64,000 nt of DNA, taken from assembly GCF_009389715.1 (NCBI RefSeq), contig NC_052399.1, positions 17,239,646 to 17,303,645 on the forward strand, in the 5' to 3' direction. The notes under the pieces are model-generated. The model did not search any database. It saw nothing but the letters and a program-made list of their open reading frames with translations, and was not told the origin of the DNA. Shown piece by piece: positions 36,462 to 47,300 of the stretch. The position numbers and the translations under genes were made by a program. This DNA is from Phoenix dactylifera (Eukaryota > Streptophyta > Magnoliopsida > Arecales > Arecaceae). The number at the start of each line of letters is the position of its first letter. Positions within the stretch are counted from its first letter, which is position 1.

Positions 36462-36942
36462 GGGCTCGTTTGGTTCGCAGGAAAAGGAGGGGGGAAAGTG
36501 TGGTCAACGGGAAAGTAATGAAATGCCTCTTGTTTGGTTGGAATTTTCAAAGGAGAGAGATGGAAAAGTTGTATTCCCATGGGAATATGATTCCCACATT
36601 TCATGGGAAAGTCTTTCCCATGAGAAACATGGGAAAGTTACTTTCCCATGAGGTGGGAATCACTCCTTTTTTATTTTTTCCCAAAAAGACCCTTCAACAT
36701 TAAAGAAGCATTAAAGAGGCATTAAAGAACTAATTTTTATTAGGGGCATAATAGGAATTATACATAACTTTCCTAGGAAAGTGGATGGTCAACCAAACAT
36801 AAGCACTTTGGAAATTTGTCATTTTCCAATGGTTAACCAAACATGCCAAAAATACTTTCCTAGGTATTCTCTTCCTAGGAATATGATTCCCAGGAATCAT
36901 ATTCCTAGGAGGGAAAATCCTTCCCGCGAACCAAACGAGCCC
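36462..36942. mobile_element. PIF/Harbinger-like MITE
   Basis: The left end reads GGGCTCGTTTGGTTCGC. The right end (GCGAACCAAACGAGCCC) is its reverse complement. Each is flanked by CAA (36459-36461 and 36943-36945), a 3-bp target-site duplication as in PIF/Harbinger elements. The 481-bp interior is non-coding and full of nested inverted repeats built on TTCCCATG and TTCCTAGGAA. It lies in intron 2 of the BET5-like locus. Confidence 0.82.
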
Positions 36943-37742
36943 CAAAGGCTTTACCTGCTTGGTCAGCTGGAACCTCTGTTCTATCTAACTCATCTGTGAA
37001 TAAAACACCTCTATTTTACCTTCACAAATCCCTATCATCTCTGTGTTTGTTGGATAGAGAAGTTCGTTTTACTGTGGAATAATGGTGGTAATTAAATTAA
37101 CTTTTTAAGGATGATATTTGAGTTTTGACTGAATTCTACCTCATTAGTTGAGACCAAGTTTGAAAAAAACAAAGTGGGGAATGAGGATTGTTAACTTTCC
37201 CAATGTACGAATATGGTCACTTGTGATAAATAGCCATGAACTAATAATTGTTTCTTGACCTTTGAGATTGGATAACAGAAAGTCACTGTGTAAGGAGTAG
37301 AGAAATGCTTGGATAATCTAGATCTTTTAATTTCTTATAGTCTTTTAGAATGAAAACAGCAATGTAAAAAGTCGTTGGCCATTTAGTGGAATTGAATTTG
37401 AAATCGGGTGATGTCATGGATATATAGGCAGTGCAGAGGAATAAAGCTTGGTACTCCTTTCTTAAGCCTGGTAAGGTTTGTATCCTATATCACTGCCATG
37501 GTTGAGTTGTCTATGGACAACGATTGCATGAATTTATTTTATCAGAATAACCTAGGTGCAACCATTTGCCAATATTAGATCTGTTTAGTTTTGAACTTTA
37601 AACTTTAAACTTGAATGATTATATTATGTGTTGTTGTATACGAAATAATTTGGGCCTTCATAATATATCCTATTTATTTAAAAATATCCTGAAGGGGCCC
37701 ATGTTCATGCCAAAATCTTAAGTAGTCATGCTGCCTCATATC

Positions 37743-40700
37743 TAGAGATGGGCACTGGGCCGGGCCGCCCACGGCCCGGCACGGCACGGCACGAAGCGGG
37801 CCGTGCCAACTGCCTCATGCTTCGTGCCGTGCCAACTGCCTCATATCTAGAGATGGGCACTGGGCCGGGCCGCCCACGGCCCGGCACGGCACGAAGCGGG
37901 CCGTGCCTGGCACGGCCCGCCAGCTACAGTGCCGGGCCGAGCCTGGCACGGCCCCTTTGAGAGGGCCGTGCTGGGCTAGAGGGTCCTGGCCAGCGGGCCG
38001 TGCCTGGCACGACCCGCTTCGGGCCTGGGCCGGCACGGCCCGGTCGAGGCCCGCGGGCCAAGCACGGCACGGCCCGCGGGCCAGCACGGCACGGCCCATA
38101 AGGGCCTGGGCCGGGCTGGCACGCGGGCCTGGCACGGTCCGGGCCTGGGCCCGGCTCGGCCCGATAAAAATTAATGCTTCATAATTTTTTTTAATAAATT
38201 AATAAATATTGAACACTAAGAATTTATGATTTATGAATATAAAGCCACCTTAATGGTGGGGGGTTTGGCATAGACCCCTACCAGTTTATTAATTTAAATC
38301 AAAATGGTACATGAAGGGAGGTTTGGACCTTGGTCTGACCTCTAGAATACAATAAGAAACTAAGAAAGGGCCGAGGTTTGGACCTTGGTCTGACCTCCAG
38401 AATACAATAAAAATGTACAATTATAAAAAATTAAGAAATCTTACTAATCATCAGTGATTCAGTGAATCAGTATTCACTCTTCAGTCTTCAGTCTTCAGTC
38501 TTCAGTAGTGTTTGTATCATCATCATCAGAGGATGTTGTATTATGTCCACCTTTATCTTGAAGTCTTGCCTCAGCATCCAGCCAATCCTTGAAGCAGAGA
38601 AGCATCTCCACCGTTTCGCCCGTCATCCTACTTCTCTTTTCGTCAAGAACACGCCGACCTGCACTAAAAGCGGATTCCGATGCTACCGTGGACATCGGCA
38701 CAGCTAAAATATCGCGTGCAATTGCAGACATAACAGGATATTAATTTCTAACACTCTTCCACCAAGATAATACATCCAGATTCTCTATTTGATTTTCATC
38801 ATATGCAGAATGAAGATCATTTCGTAAATAAAATTCTAGTTCACTACTTAAAGATGAAGAAGATGAAGAGGAACTTGAAGCATGTGTGTGTCTTCTCTGT
38901 GCAATGAATGAAAAAATAGATGACGAACGAGAACTACTAGAAGGAGAAATAGAGGTTTGTATTTGTGTTCTAGATCCACGAATTTTTTCATCATATATAG
39001 CATAAATATCATAAAGAAGTTTTTTTACCTCATCTTTAGCAGATTCAGCATCTTGATTCATATTTTCAGAGTATGCATCAAGTAAAATTAGCACGCCATT
39101 TAATTTAACTCTAGGATCAAATACAGCAGCTAAGTTATGCATAGGACATATCCTGTCCCAATACTCATTCCATTTAGATTCCATTAGGTCAATAATAGGC
39201 ATTAAAACATCATCATATCTATGTTCTGCAAATTTTTGACTAATTATATATGCTTGTTGTAAAAATGAACATGAAGTAGGGTAATAAATACCAGAAAGAA
39301 CATTGGTAGCATTATAAAAACTAAGCAAAAAATCTTCCAAAATTTTTCCTTTATTCCAATCAGTTTCAGTCAATGTAAATCCTAATCCACGATCATTAAT
39401 ATATGCACTTAATAAATTTTTATATGGGTATGCATCATGTATCATGCTATATGTGGAGTTCCAACGAGTAATTACATCAAGTTTAAATTTTTTAAAACGT
39501 TTACCATGATTTATGCATAATTCCTTAAATTCTTGAAGTCTTGATCTAGAAGCATGAATAAAAGAAACTGCATTTCTAATTTTTGAAATCACATCTTGAA
39601 TCATGCCCATGCCAGCTTGAACAGAAAGATTTAAGATATGACATGCACATCTAATATGCAGTAAATTTCCATCTAATATGGGATGCAATGAGTCTTTTAA
39701 TAATACAACAGCAGAATTATTATTAGATGCATTATCAAAAGTAATAGACATAATTTTATCATTAATATTATATGAACATGCAGTTTGATAAATTATATTT
39801 GAAATTTGTTGCCCAGAATGTGGAAAATCAAAAGCACGAAAAGCAAGAATACGTTTATTTAATTGCCAATCATTATCAATATAATGAGCAGTAATGGCAA
39901 TAAAACAATTACTACCTACAGATGCTGACCAAATATCAGAAGTTAATGAAATTTTTACATTTAAAGTAGAAAGTGTTTCAATTAAATTTTGTTTCATTGC
40001 TAAAAAATTGGTCATAGCTACTCTTCTAAATGTACGCCTACTAGTTCTTTTGTAAGCAGGTTGTAGGTTTAATTGAACATATTCTTCAAAATTAAAAGAT
40101 TCACATAAACTAAAAGGTAATTCATCCTTAACTATCCATTTTACAAGTGCTTTTCTTTGATTTTCATGATTATATGCAAAATTACCTACAAGTAATCCCC
40201 CTTGTATATTAAGGGTACTTTGAGTTTGAGCATGAGAATCATGCATCCTATGACTCTCTTGATGTCTTTTTAAATGCCCTGTTCCCCCACTACTACTACA
40301 ACTATAAAGTTTGGCACATTTTTTACATTTAGCTTTCCAGACTCCCTCAACCATAACTCTATCAAATTCATTCCATACAGTACTAGTCCTCTTACGAGAA
40401 GAGGTTTGACCTTCACTCGGTTCACCAGTTCTAGAGGAACTAGGAACAGGGGGTTGGGGATTAGTTTCTTCTTCCTCAGAAACAGGAATGTCAAACTGAC
40501 TTTCCTCAAAAGATGACATATCTATGATTAATTCAAAAAATAAAAACTAACCGCAAGGAGGAATTGAGTAGAGGGTCGGAGGGCAGAGGCAGAGCCGAGA
40601 TTCCGAGCTTCCTCTTGTGCTCTCAACAGAAGCGACCTTCTCTTCTCAACAGGAACCTCCTCTTGTGTAGCACTTGAACAAACTAAAAATTAAATTGCTA

Positions 40701-41173
40701 GAAGAGCACTTTAGAAGAGAGAAATAATAGCAGTAGAGAAGGAGAGAATGAGAGGTTTGGTGTGGTGAGAATGAGGGAGGAATGGGCTATTTATAGAAGC
40801 CCAAAAATTTTTTTCCCAAAATACCCCTCAATTCAGCCGTTATTGGACTGTTGGGAGGGGTAAAAGGGTCATTTTCACGAAAATAGCCGTTGGAAACGAC
40901 TATTTTCCTCCCCCTCTCCAGACAGGCCGTGCCTGGCACGGCCCGTCTGGAGCCGTTACGGGCCGTGCCTGGCACGGCCCGTTTGGAGACGTTGCGGGCC
41001 GTGTTTGCGCCCGTTACGGGCCGTGCCCGGCCCGGCCCACCAATAGAGGGGCCTGGGGCCGGGCCGGGCTGGCCTTCCGTGCTGGACGGGCCGTGCCAGG
41101 CACGGCCCGTTTAGTCTTTGGGCCCGGGGGGCCTGGGCCGGGCCGGCCCGGCACGGCCCGTTGCCCACCTCTA
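37743..41173 (-). mobile_element. hAT-superfamily DNA transposon, near complete
   Basis: The ends are TAGAGATGGGCAC on the left and, as reverse complement, TAGAGGTGGGCAAC on the right. They are flanked by an exact 8-bp duplication CTCATATC (37735-37742 and 41174-41181), the hAT hallmark. Inside is a minus-strand transposase (38495-40519). Both subterminal regions (37743-38165 and 40925-41173) are very GC-rich and packed with GGGCCGTGCC/GGCACGGCCC repeats. The leftmost about 105 bp, including the host CTGCCTCATATC, are duplicated, so the true left end may be 37743 or 37848. The element sits in intron 2 of the BET5-like locus in opposite orientation. Confidence 0.93.
38495..40519 (-). CDS. hAT transposase with one in-frame stop
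   Basis: The frame opens at ATG 40519 and runs 592 codons to a TAA at 38743-38741. The same frame then continues for 81 more sense codons to a stop at 38495. Domains in order: an acidic/Ser N-terminus; a BED-type zinc finger at about 48-90 (C65, C68, H82, H86); an RNase H-like core with LTSDIWS (D195) and ITFDNASNNN (D262); the C-A-C-H motif at 291-294; and the C-terminal hAT dimerisation domain. The stop falls inside that last domain, between LSWWKSVRN and YPVMSAIARDILAVP. Without it the protein would be about 674 residues, a normal size for plant hAT transposases. A single A-to-T change (AAA to TAA) would explain the stop. As written, the product lacks most of its dimerisation domain and is probably inactive. 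Confidence 0.9.
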
Positions 41174-41343
41174 CTCATATCCAAGCCTCATCCTCGATCA
41201 TTTCAATAATAAGCATTCCTGGACAATGTAGATTCAAGCAAACTGCTTGTAATATAGCTTCAAGATTTTTGTTGTTACTGCAATCACCTCTACACGTCTT
41301 CCTTGTACACCAGCCAATTTTGTATCTTAGTGATTCACTAGGG

Positions 41344-42160
41344 GGCATTTGGTATTAGGGTGATCATCCATGTTTGGTTGCACTATGGTGATCCTACATG
41401 GCAGTGATCCCAAATCATCCTCATTCCTTAAATCATTGTCCAACCTAGTGATGGGCTACCCGTCCTTGAGGTCGGGTATCCAAAATTACCCCATGGGCTA
41501 AAATTTGAGGATAAAAATGCCCTTCAATCCAGTAGAATAGATTTGTATATCAATATACCATTAATATATTATATTATATTATATATTTATGATATATTTT
41601 ATATTATAATATATTATTAATCATATTATTGTCATATTATTCAATGATAATTTTAAATTATAGTTGAAATATTTAATTGTACTTTATATTTATATAATGC
41701 AATTATTTAATATATTACTTCTATTTGTCTTATTTTTTAATCAAAATAAATATTAGCATTAAAAATATATTTAAGTATAAATAAATTATTAATTCTATAA
41801 TAATAATTAATATATCCTTATAGGATTAATATTTATAGGACTAATAAATATATTTTATGGAATATATTAATAATTAAAATATTAATAAATATATTGATAT
41901 TTTATTAATATATTCTATATGATTAATAAATATATTTTTATGGAATATATTAGAGGCAGTTTTGGTATTAGATGTTAAGTGATCTTGGATTTCCATAGAA
42001 TACCAAACAGGCTACTCACGGATATTCGAAAATATTAATTACTAGAACATAGCATACCAAACACCATGATCTTAGATCATGGGGGATCAGATTATTTTGG
42101 AATAAGGATCACTAGCGATTTAAGATCATCTTGGTGATTCCATTTGGGTCACCAAATGCC
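41344..42160. mobile_element. Candidate MITE with GGCATTTGGT ends
   Basis: GGCATTTGGT at 41344 is mirrored by ACCAAATGCC ending at 42160. Both ends are followed internally by words such as GTGATCATC and AAGATCATC in opposite orientation. The roughly 0.8-kb interior is extremely AT-rich (AATATATTAATAAAT motifs) and non-coding. No exact target-site duplication is evident, so the limits are approximate. It lies in intron 2 of the BET5-like locus. Confidence 0.55.
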
Positions 42161-45100
42161 ATCTAGATGGTATCTGATTGTACTACCCAGTAGATTTGAT
42201 AATGAACTGATTATTGGTTGCAGCACTAGTGAAACACTTTCCGGTCATTTCCTCAAGTTATGAATCTATTAATTAGAGTTGATTTAGTTACGAAATTAGA
42301 TTCATTATGTTCTTTGTAAATTGTTGCTTTTGATGCTAGATATTTGTAAGCATTTTTGCTCCATCTGAGTATTTGCTTCTTCTGTAGCAAGGTAATGAAT
42401 GTGTATTTTCCTCTTTTTAATGGTAGGCTTTGCTGGTTATAACTTCATAGCGTGCATCGCAGCTGGCACTTACCTGCTTGCTGATGCAGATTATTTTAAC
42501 AACTCATGTGAATACTGGTGATCTTCAGGAATCGCTAAGGCATATATACAACATTTATGTGGATAGAGAATCCCCTTTATGGTCCTAGAACTTCTGTCAA
42601 GTATGGTTCCTGTCACTCATTAGATTGGATCTGCTATCAGTTTTAATAAACAAACGCTTTTTTATTGAATTCACTTGCTTCGCAACTTTGTAGCTGGATG
42701 TACATCTTCATGAGGCTTATGGCTTAAGCATAGGCATTACTATCACATCAACCAATCTACAAGGCTCCATTTAGTACAGATCGTGTGTTGTAACTGCTGA
42801 AATAGATGCTCATAGGCATTTAGGCCTTCTGTTTTTGAAGAAGACCTATTGGACCGATAAAGTTCAAATCTTGCAGATTCGCGTATTCCAAAATTTACAA
42901 TTAGTTCTAGACATTGCCAAACAGCAGTTTATAAGCCATATGCCAATGTTGGATTCACATGGTGGATTTCTCCAACATAATTTGTATTAATGAATAGTTG
43001 ATGTTGAAATTGCTAATGAAGGATTTTTTTTTTTGCTTTCTCCCAGTATAGATTCTTAAATCCACTTATTGCAAAGATGTTATGCTGCTTGGAAGATGCC
43101 ATACTGTGAAAGACAAATTGATGAGAGACTCTCAAAATTTGATATCTCAGATGAATATTCTATATCCATGGCAGCTGCATGGTTCAGATTTTCAAGGAGG
43201 CTGTCTGGTAACATTGAGCTAGTGTTCCTGAATGTTGAACTTTGCAAGAGATGTTGTACCAGAAAATTAGATATGAATCTACTATGATGATGGCATGGGA
43301 TACAGTGAATGTCAATTTTTGATATTTTTTCCAAATTTTTAGATCATAATAAACTCTTTTTTGATTTTTAAATGTTATAATGTGAATTCAACTGTCTTTT
43401 GAACAAAGAAGGATAATGAATACTGACATTAATACACTTTGTAGTTTGCAGACCTTAGAGGTTGATGTGGTAGTTGTGATGGATAATTTGAGACAAGTAT
43501 ATATATTAACTTTATGTGTTGTGATTGTTGAAGAAAGGGGTGGACAATCGAGTCACCAATTAAGATTGAATTACCTTGTTAACAAGGTTCATTAGGAGAT
43601 CAACTTAGTCAAAAAGGTGATGGAAAAGGAAAGGGGGGGCTAGAATATCTGAACTGAAATGTGAAAATGGGTTATCAAAATGCTTGCTCTGATAGGGACA
43701 TAGTATCGACTTGCATCTGCATGTAAAATGCCATCTGCATTTTACAAATTTGTTTTACTGAATATATTGGCTTCATGCAACAAGTGTTGGAACATGTGGT
43801 GGTGGAATGAGCATTCCACATAGCCATTCTATTAAAGGAATTAGGAAAGTTTCAATGCTACTTATATTGCAAACCTCATTCTGTTTTTTCTACCCATTGT
43901 TCTTCTTGTGATCCTGCTATTGGAAGAAGCATTGGCTTGTCAGGTATCACTTTCTTCTTTTAAATGCTATTTTTTAGTTCTCTGCTAACTAGTATGTACT
44001 GTATAGCGTGTATAATGCTTGTCTAGTCTGCTAAACAAATGCACCATGAACATGTGAGTGAATTTTACTGTAATGAACTATAATTCCTTTTCAAACCACT
44101 CTACAGTAATATAACTTCATGATTATTCCTTGCATATTTTTCTCATGGCAATTGGCTCATTTGGTTTCATGAAAAGCAAAAGATGCATTTCTTTTTTGTA
44201 ATTTTATACAACATATGCGCACTGCCAGGCATCGTGCATATATGTCTTGTATGCAAACATTGAAACATGAAATTGCCCCAAGTACAATTTATGCCTGCCT
44301 GATGTACAGAGAGTAGCATGTATCGTGGCATAAAAATGCATGCTTTCTGCATCTATTGTATTTACATGTATTAGTACAAAATGTTGGACTGCAATCTCTT
44401 TACTATTTTCTTTTATTTGCTATTATCTTTTTTTTGGTTCTAAATTTTTAATGCTCTTTTTTGGTTAGGATCACTATAGGAGTGTTATGGTGCTGTCATG
44501 ACTGGCTACATCACTTTGCATTCCCATGTTCTGTTACTATTTTCAATATACCGATTTAGAGAGAGAGAAAGAGTTGTTGGGTTTCTACCCATTTCTGCCT
44601 GTTGGGATCTTTTTAACACGGCTACACAGGAGGAGTGTTATCGCACATGGCTATCAGGTGTCTGGGCATCTGTGTTAGGAATCCAAATCGAGAGATCTGA
44701 TTATCAGAAAAGTCACCGATTTTCCAACGTACATTTTTTCTATGAGAGAAACTGCTTGGCAACTCACTTTTTTTTCTTTTATTCATTTTTCCTGACCATC
44801 AGAATTCAGATCAGGCATGCTCCTATTTCCAATATTGTTACTTATTGGAACCAGATAACTGCTATGCAAGGGTAGAAATTATTCTTAGGGCATAGAAAAT
44901 TGCATGCATGTCCCACAAGCTTGCATTCGTCATTTATGCATATATAGACACATAAATGCATCAATAGATATGCTTGCTTTTGTGAATATGCAGTTATTTA
45001 TCTGTATGCAAATATCCACAAATTTTCATATTCTTTTTATAACTTGCCTAATTAGGAGTCGGCTTTGGTTTCGGTAAAATCACAGATACCTCATTTGGAT

Positions 45101-45335
45101 TAGATTTTCATTCCTTTATACCATTTGCAGTTCCAATCTGTTTTGATAGATATTGCTTTTTTATGGCAGTCCAAGCATATGAATCTGCCATTTATTTTCT
45201 GAAGCATTGTTCAAAAATAATGTGCATTTCTGATACACTACGAACATATTGTTCCATTTCCTACTACGAGGTAGTGAGTTTTAATGTAATGCATGCATAA
45301 ATTGGGTAGTCATAACCATAGTTCATCAATGCCAA

Positions 45336-45548
45336 GTAACCAATATAGGAAGTCAAATTATGCTAGTCTCTATCATGTAACTTTCTAATGCTATAATTTA
45401 ATTATGACACTACTTCATTTTGAATCACTTTTCGACTTCTTGTAACCAATATAAGAAGTCAAAATTGTGGCTAATCTCTAGCATGTAACTTTCTAATGCC
45501 ATAACGTAATTATTGCACTACTTCATGCACAATCACTTTTCTACTTCT
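45336..45548. repeat. Tandem duplication, 106-bp unit
   Basis: The block starting GTAACCAATATAGGAAGTC at 45336 recurs at 45442 with about 85-90% identity by eye. The two copies are head to tail. They lie about 80 bp upstream of the last exon-like block of the BET5-like locus. Confidence 0.9.
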
Positions 45549-45668
45549 CAACACTCGACATGCTCTCGTTTGATGATATAGTTCCCTTTTATTTCTAACT
45601 GGATTTTAATCCGTTTTTCTTTTGGTAGGTGTGAGCTCTTCCATACAAGGCTTGACCGGTATGTGTAG

Positions 45669-47300
45669 ACTTTGATATAGCTTGCTGAGGTAATTTCAAT
45701 CATATTACCATGTCTGTGAATCTAGTTACCACGTTGGAGTTGACGTGTTTGTTTTGCTACTTGACCAATGATGGTACAACTAGTTTCCTTAAGAGTGTGT
45801 GTGTTTATGAAGAGTTATGCATCAGATGATTTCGAAATTAGCACTGATGACACCCTTGTGGGAACAAGAAGTTAGAGAAATATTCTGTGATGGCCATGGC
45901 ACTCAATAGTTAAACAGAATCTAGTGCCTACCAACTTGCAATGATTCATCAAGAGATATCCAGAATGTGCCTCAATTCTTGTGAGAAATTTTTTCTCGTT
46001 GCTTTAGCATGTGGATGCTACCTTCAAGAGTTTCAGTGCACAATGTAACCTGATGTTGTAGAGTATACCCTGCCTGGATAAAGTAAAAGCCACTGGCTTG
46101 TTCCAGATGGAAGAATTCAATTAGATGACTTGCCCGAGGGCTTTTTCTTATTGCTGTAGAAAATACCAGAGAATCACTTCCTAAGGAAGTTCTACTTTTT
46201 GTTTGGATTCAAAACAACAACCGTAGAAATTCAGGAGGTGGTTTGTAGCTTGTGAATTGATTGATCATTTTTGCTGCTGTGTTTCCTCGAGACCCACTGT
46301 TCTTCTGAGATCTGCAAGCAACTTCTCTATGGTGAAAGGAAGTGGTCTCCTCAGGTTCATTTTCTTTTATATGTTGGTTCGGCAACTAGTTTCTGAATCC
46401 ACCAGCCACAGCAGTTAGCCGCGACTGATCAGGGAATTTTTTTTCTTTTTTTCTTTACTTCCATCCGCACGAAGGCTGAGAAGGCGGCTCCCGATGCGAA
46501 AGGAAAAGATGGCATACGTTCACCAACGGTGGCCGTCTCTATTATTCACGTGATCGTATAAGACCGATCCGTGGGCTGCCACTCGGCATTTGGAGGTATT
46601 TCCCTTCATACTGCAGCTGCTGCCTATCTACATTAATATAGAAAACCCAAATTTCATTCAAAAAGATTGAATACCTAAATAGTAAATGTTCAACTTACTT
46701 GTTAGCGGAGATTCTTTGCCATTCATTCCAATTAAACCTTTTAAGCTTTTGCGAAGTTTTGATGAGTCTTACTACTTTCCCGAACTCAAATGTTCGCCCT
46801 CTTTTGGCTTGTTCACCGTGGGTTACCCACACAATATCTGGATGCTCTACTTTTTAGCATGCATGCTCGTTCTACACGGTCGAATACAGTATAGCCTACA
46901 GAGTTTATAATATGCATAATTTGAAACATCCGCCTACAATTCTGTTTGCACGAGTAACGCTGAGCACATTTACGTTACATTGGTTAATGATATCCAACAA
47001 GTTAAACGACAGGATGACGAGAAACCTGATAGTGCCTACCAACTTGCAATGATTCATCGAGAGATGCCGGCCCTGTACCCAGAACCCAACGCACATAGCT
47101 CTGCAGTCTCCATGCTGTTAGTCCCTGGTTGGATCTCAAATGTGATGTTTCATCATCCAATCATGTGAGCATGAGTGTACTCTCAAAGCTTTTGTCCAAC
47201 TTCACCATGGAGTCAAAGGTGATGACCCAGACTTGGAGCACCGCATAAGCCATGGATGCGTTACCATGACAACTGATGAACCTCCTGACCCCTGCAGAAG
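45669..47300. other. Convergent intergenic region (BET5-like / TilS)
   Basis: There is no recognised gene here. A segment of about 45 bp, TAGTGCCTACCAACTTGCAA and the following GATTCATC-AGAGAT, occurs at about 45923 and again at about 47032 in the same orientation. The open frame at 46980-47168 crosses the second copy but has no known motif. Confidence 0.45.

Larger units (their letters stand above)
35541..45668 (+). pseudogene. Broken TRAPP subunit BET5/TRAPPC1 homologue
   Basis: Four exon-like blocks with consensus splice sites are seen: 35541-35750, 35846-35960, 42490-42600 and 45629-45668. Block 1 starts MQFFGG and includes MLYMFNRSG and KLMFGLPFSLRSFTAKM. Block 2 gives GCSFHSFRTNTYKLSFMECP in frame with SGIK. 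Block 3 gives ILTTHVNTGDLQESLRHIYN, and block 4 ELFHTRLDRYV plus a stop. This order matches the longin-fold TRAPP subunit BET5/TRAPPC1, which acts in ER-Golgi vesicle tethering. Lesions: about a dozen codons are missing between NRSG and KLMFG. One extra G near 35738-35741 puts block 2 out of frame, so TAA follows within three codons of the joint. About 8 bp are lost in block 3 after IYV. Retained introns mean it is not a processed copy. A sequencing error could explain the single G but hardly all three lesions. Confidence 0.8.

Noticed and set aside
37748-38184. GC-rich Ala/Arg/Pro open frames on both strands
   Set aside because: They lie in the hAT subterminal repeats and read through GGCACGG-type words. 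The same effect is seen at 40890-41168.
43069-43287. 72-codon open frame after BET5-like block 3
   Set aside because: No recognisable motif or matching splice phase with the BET5-like exons.
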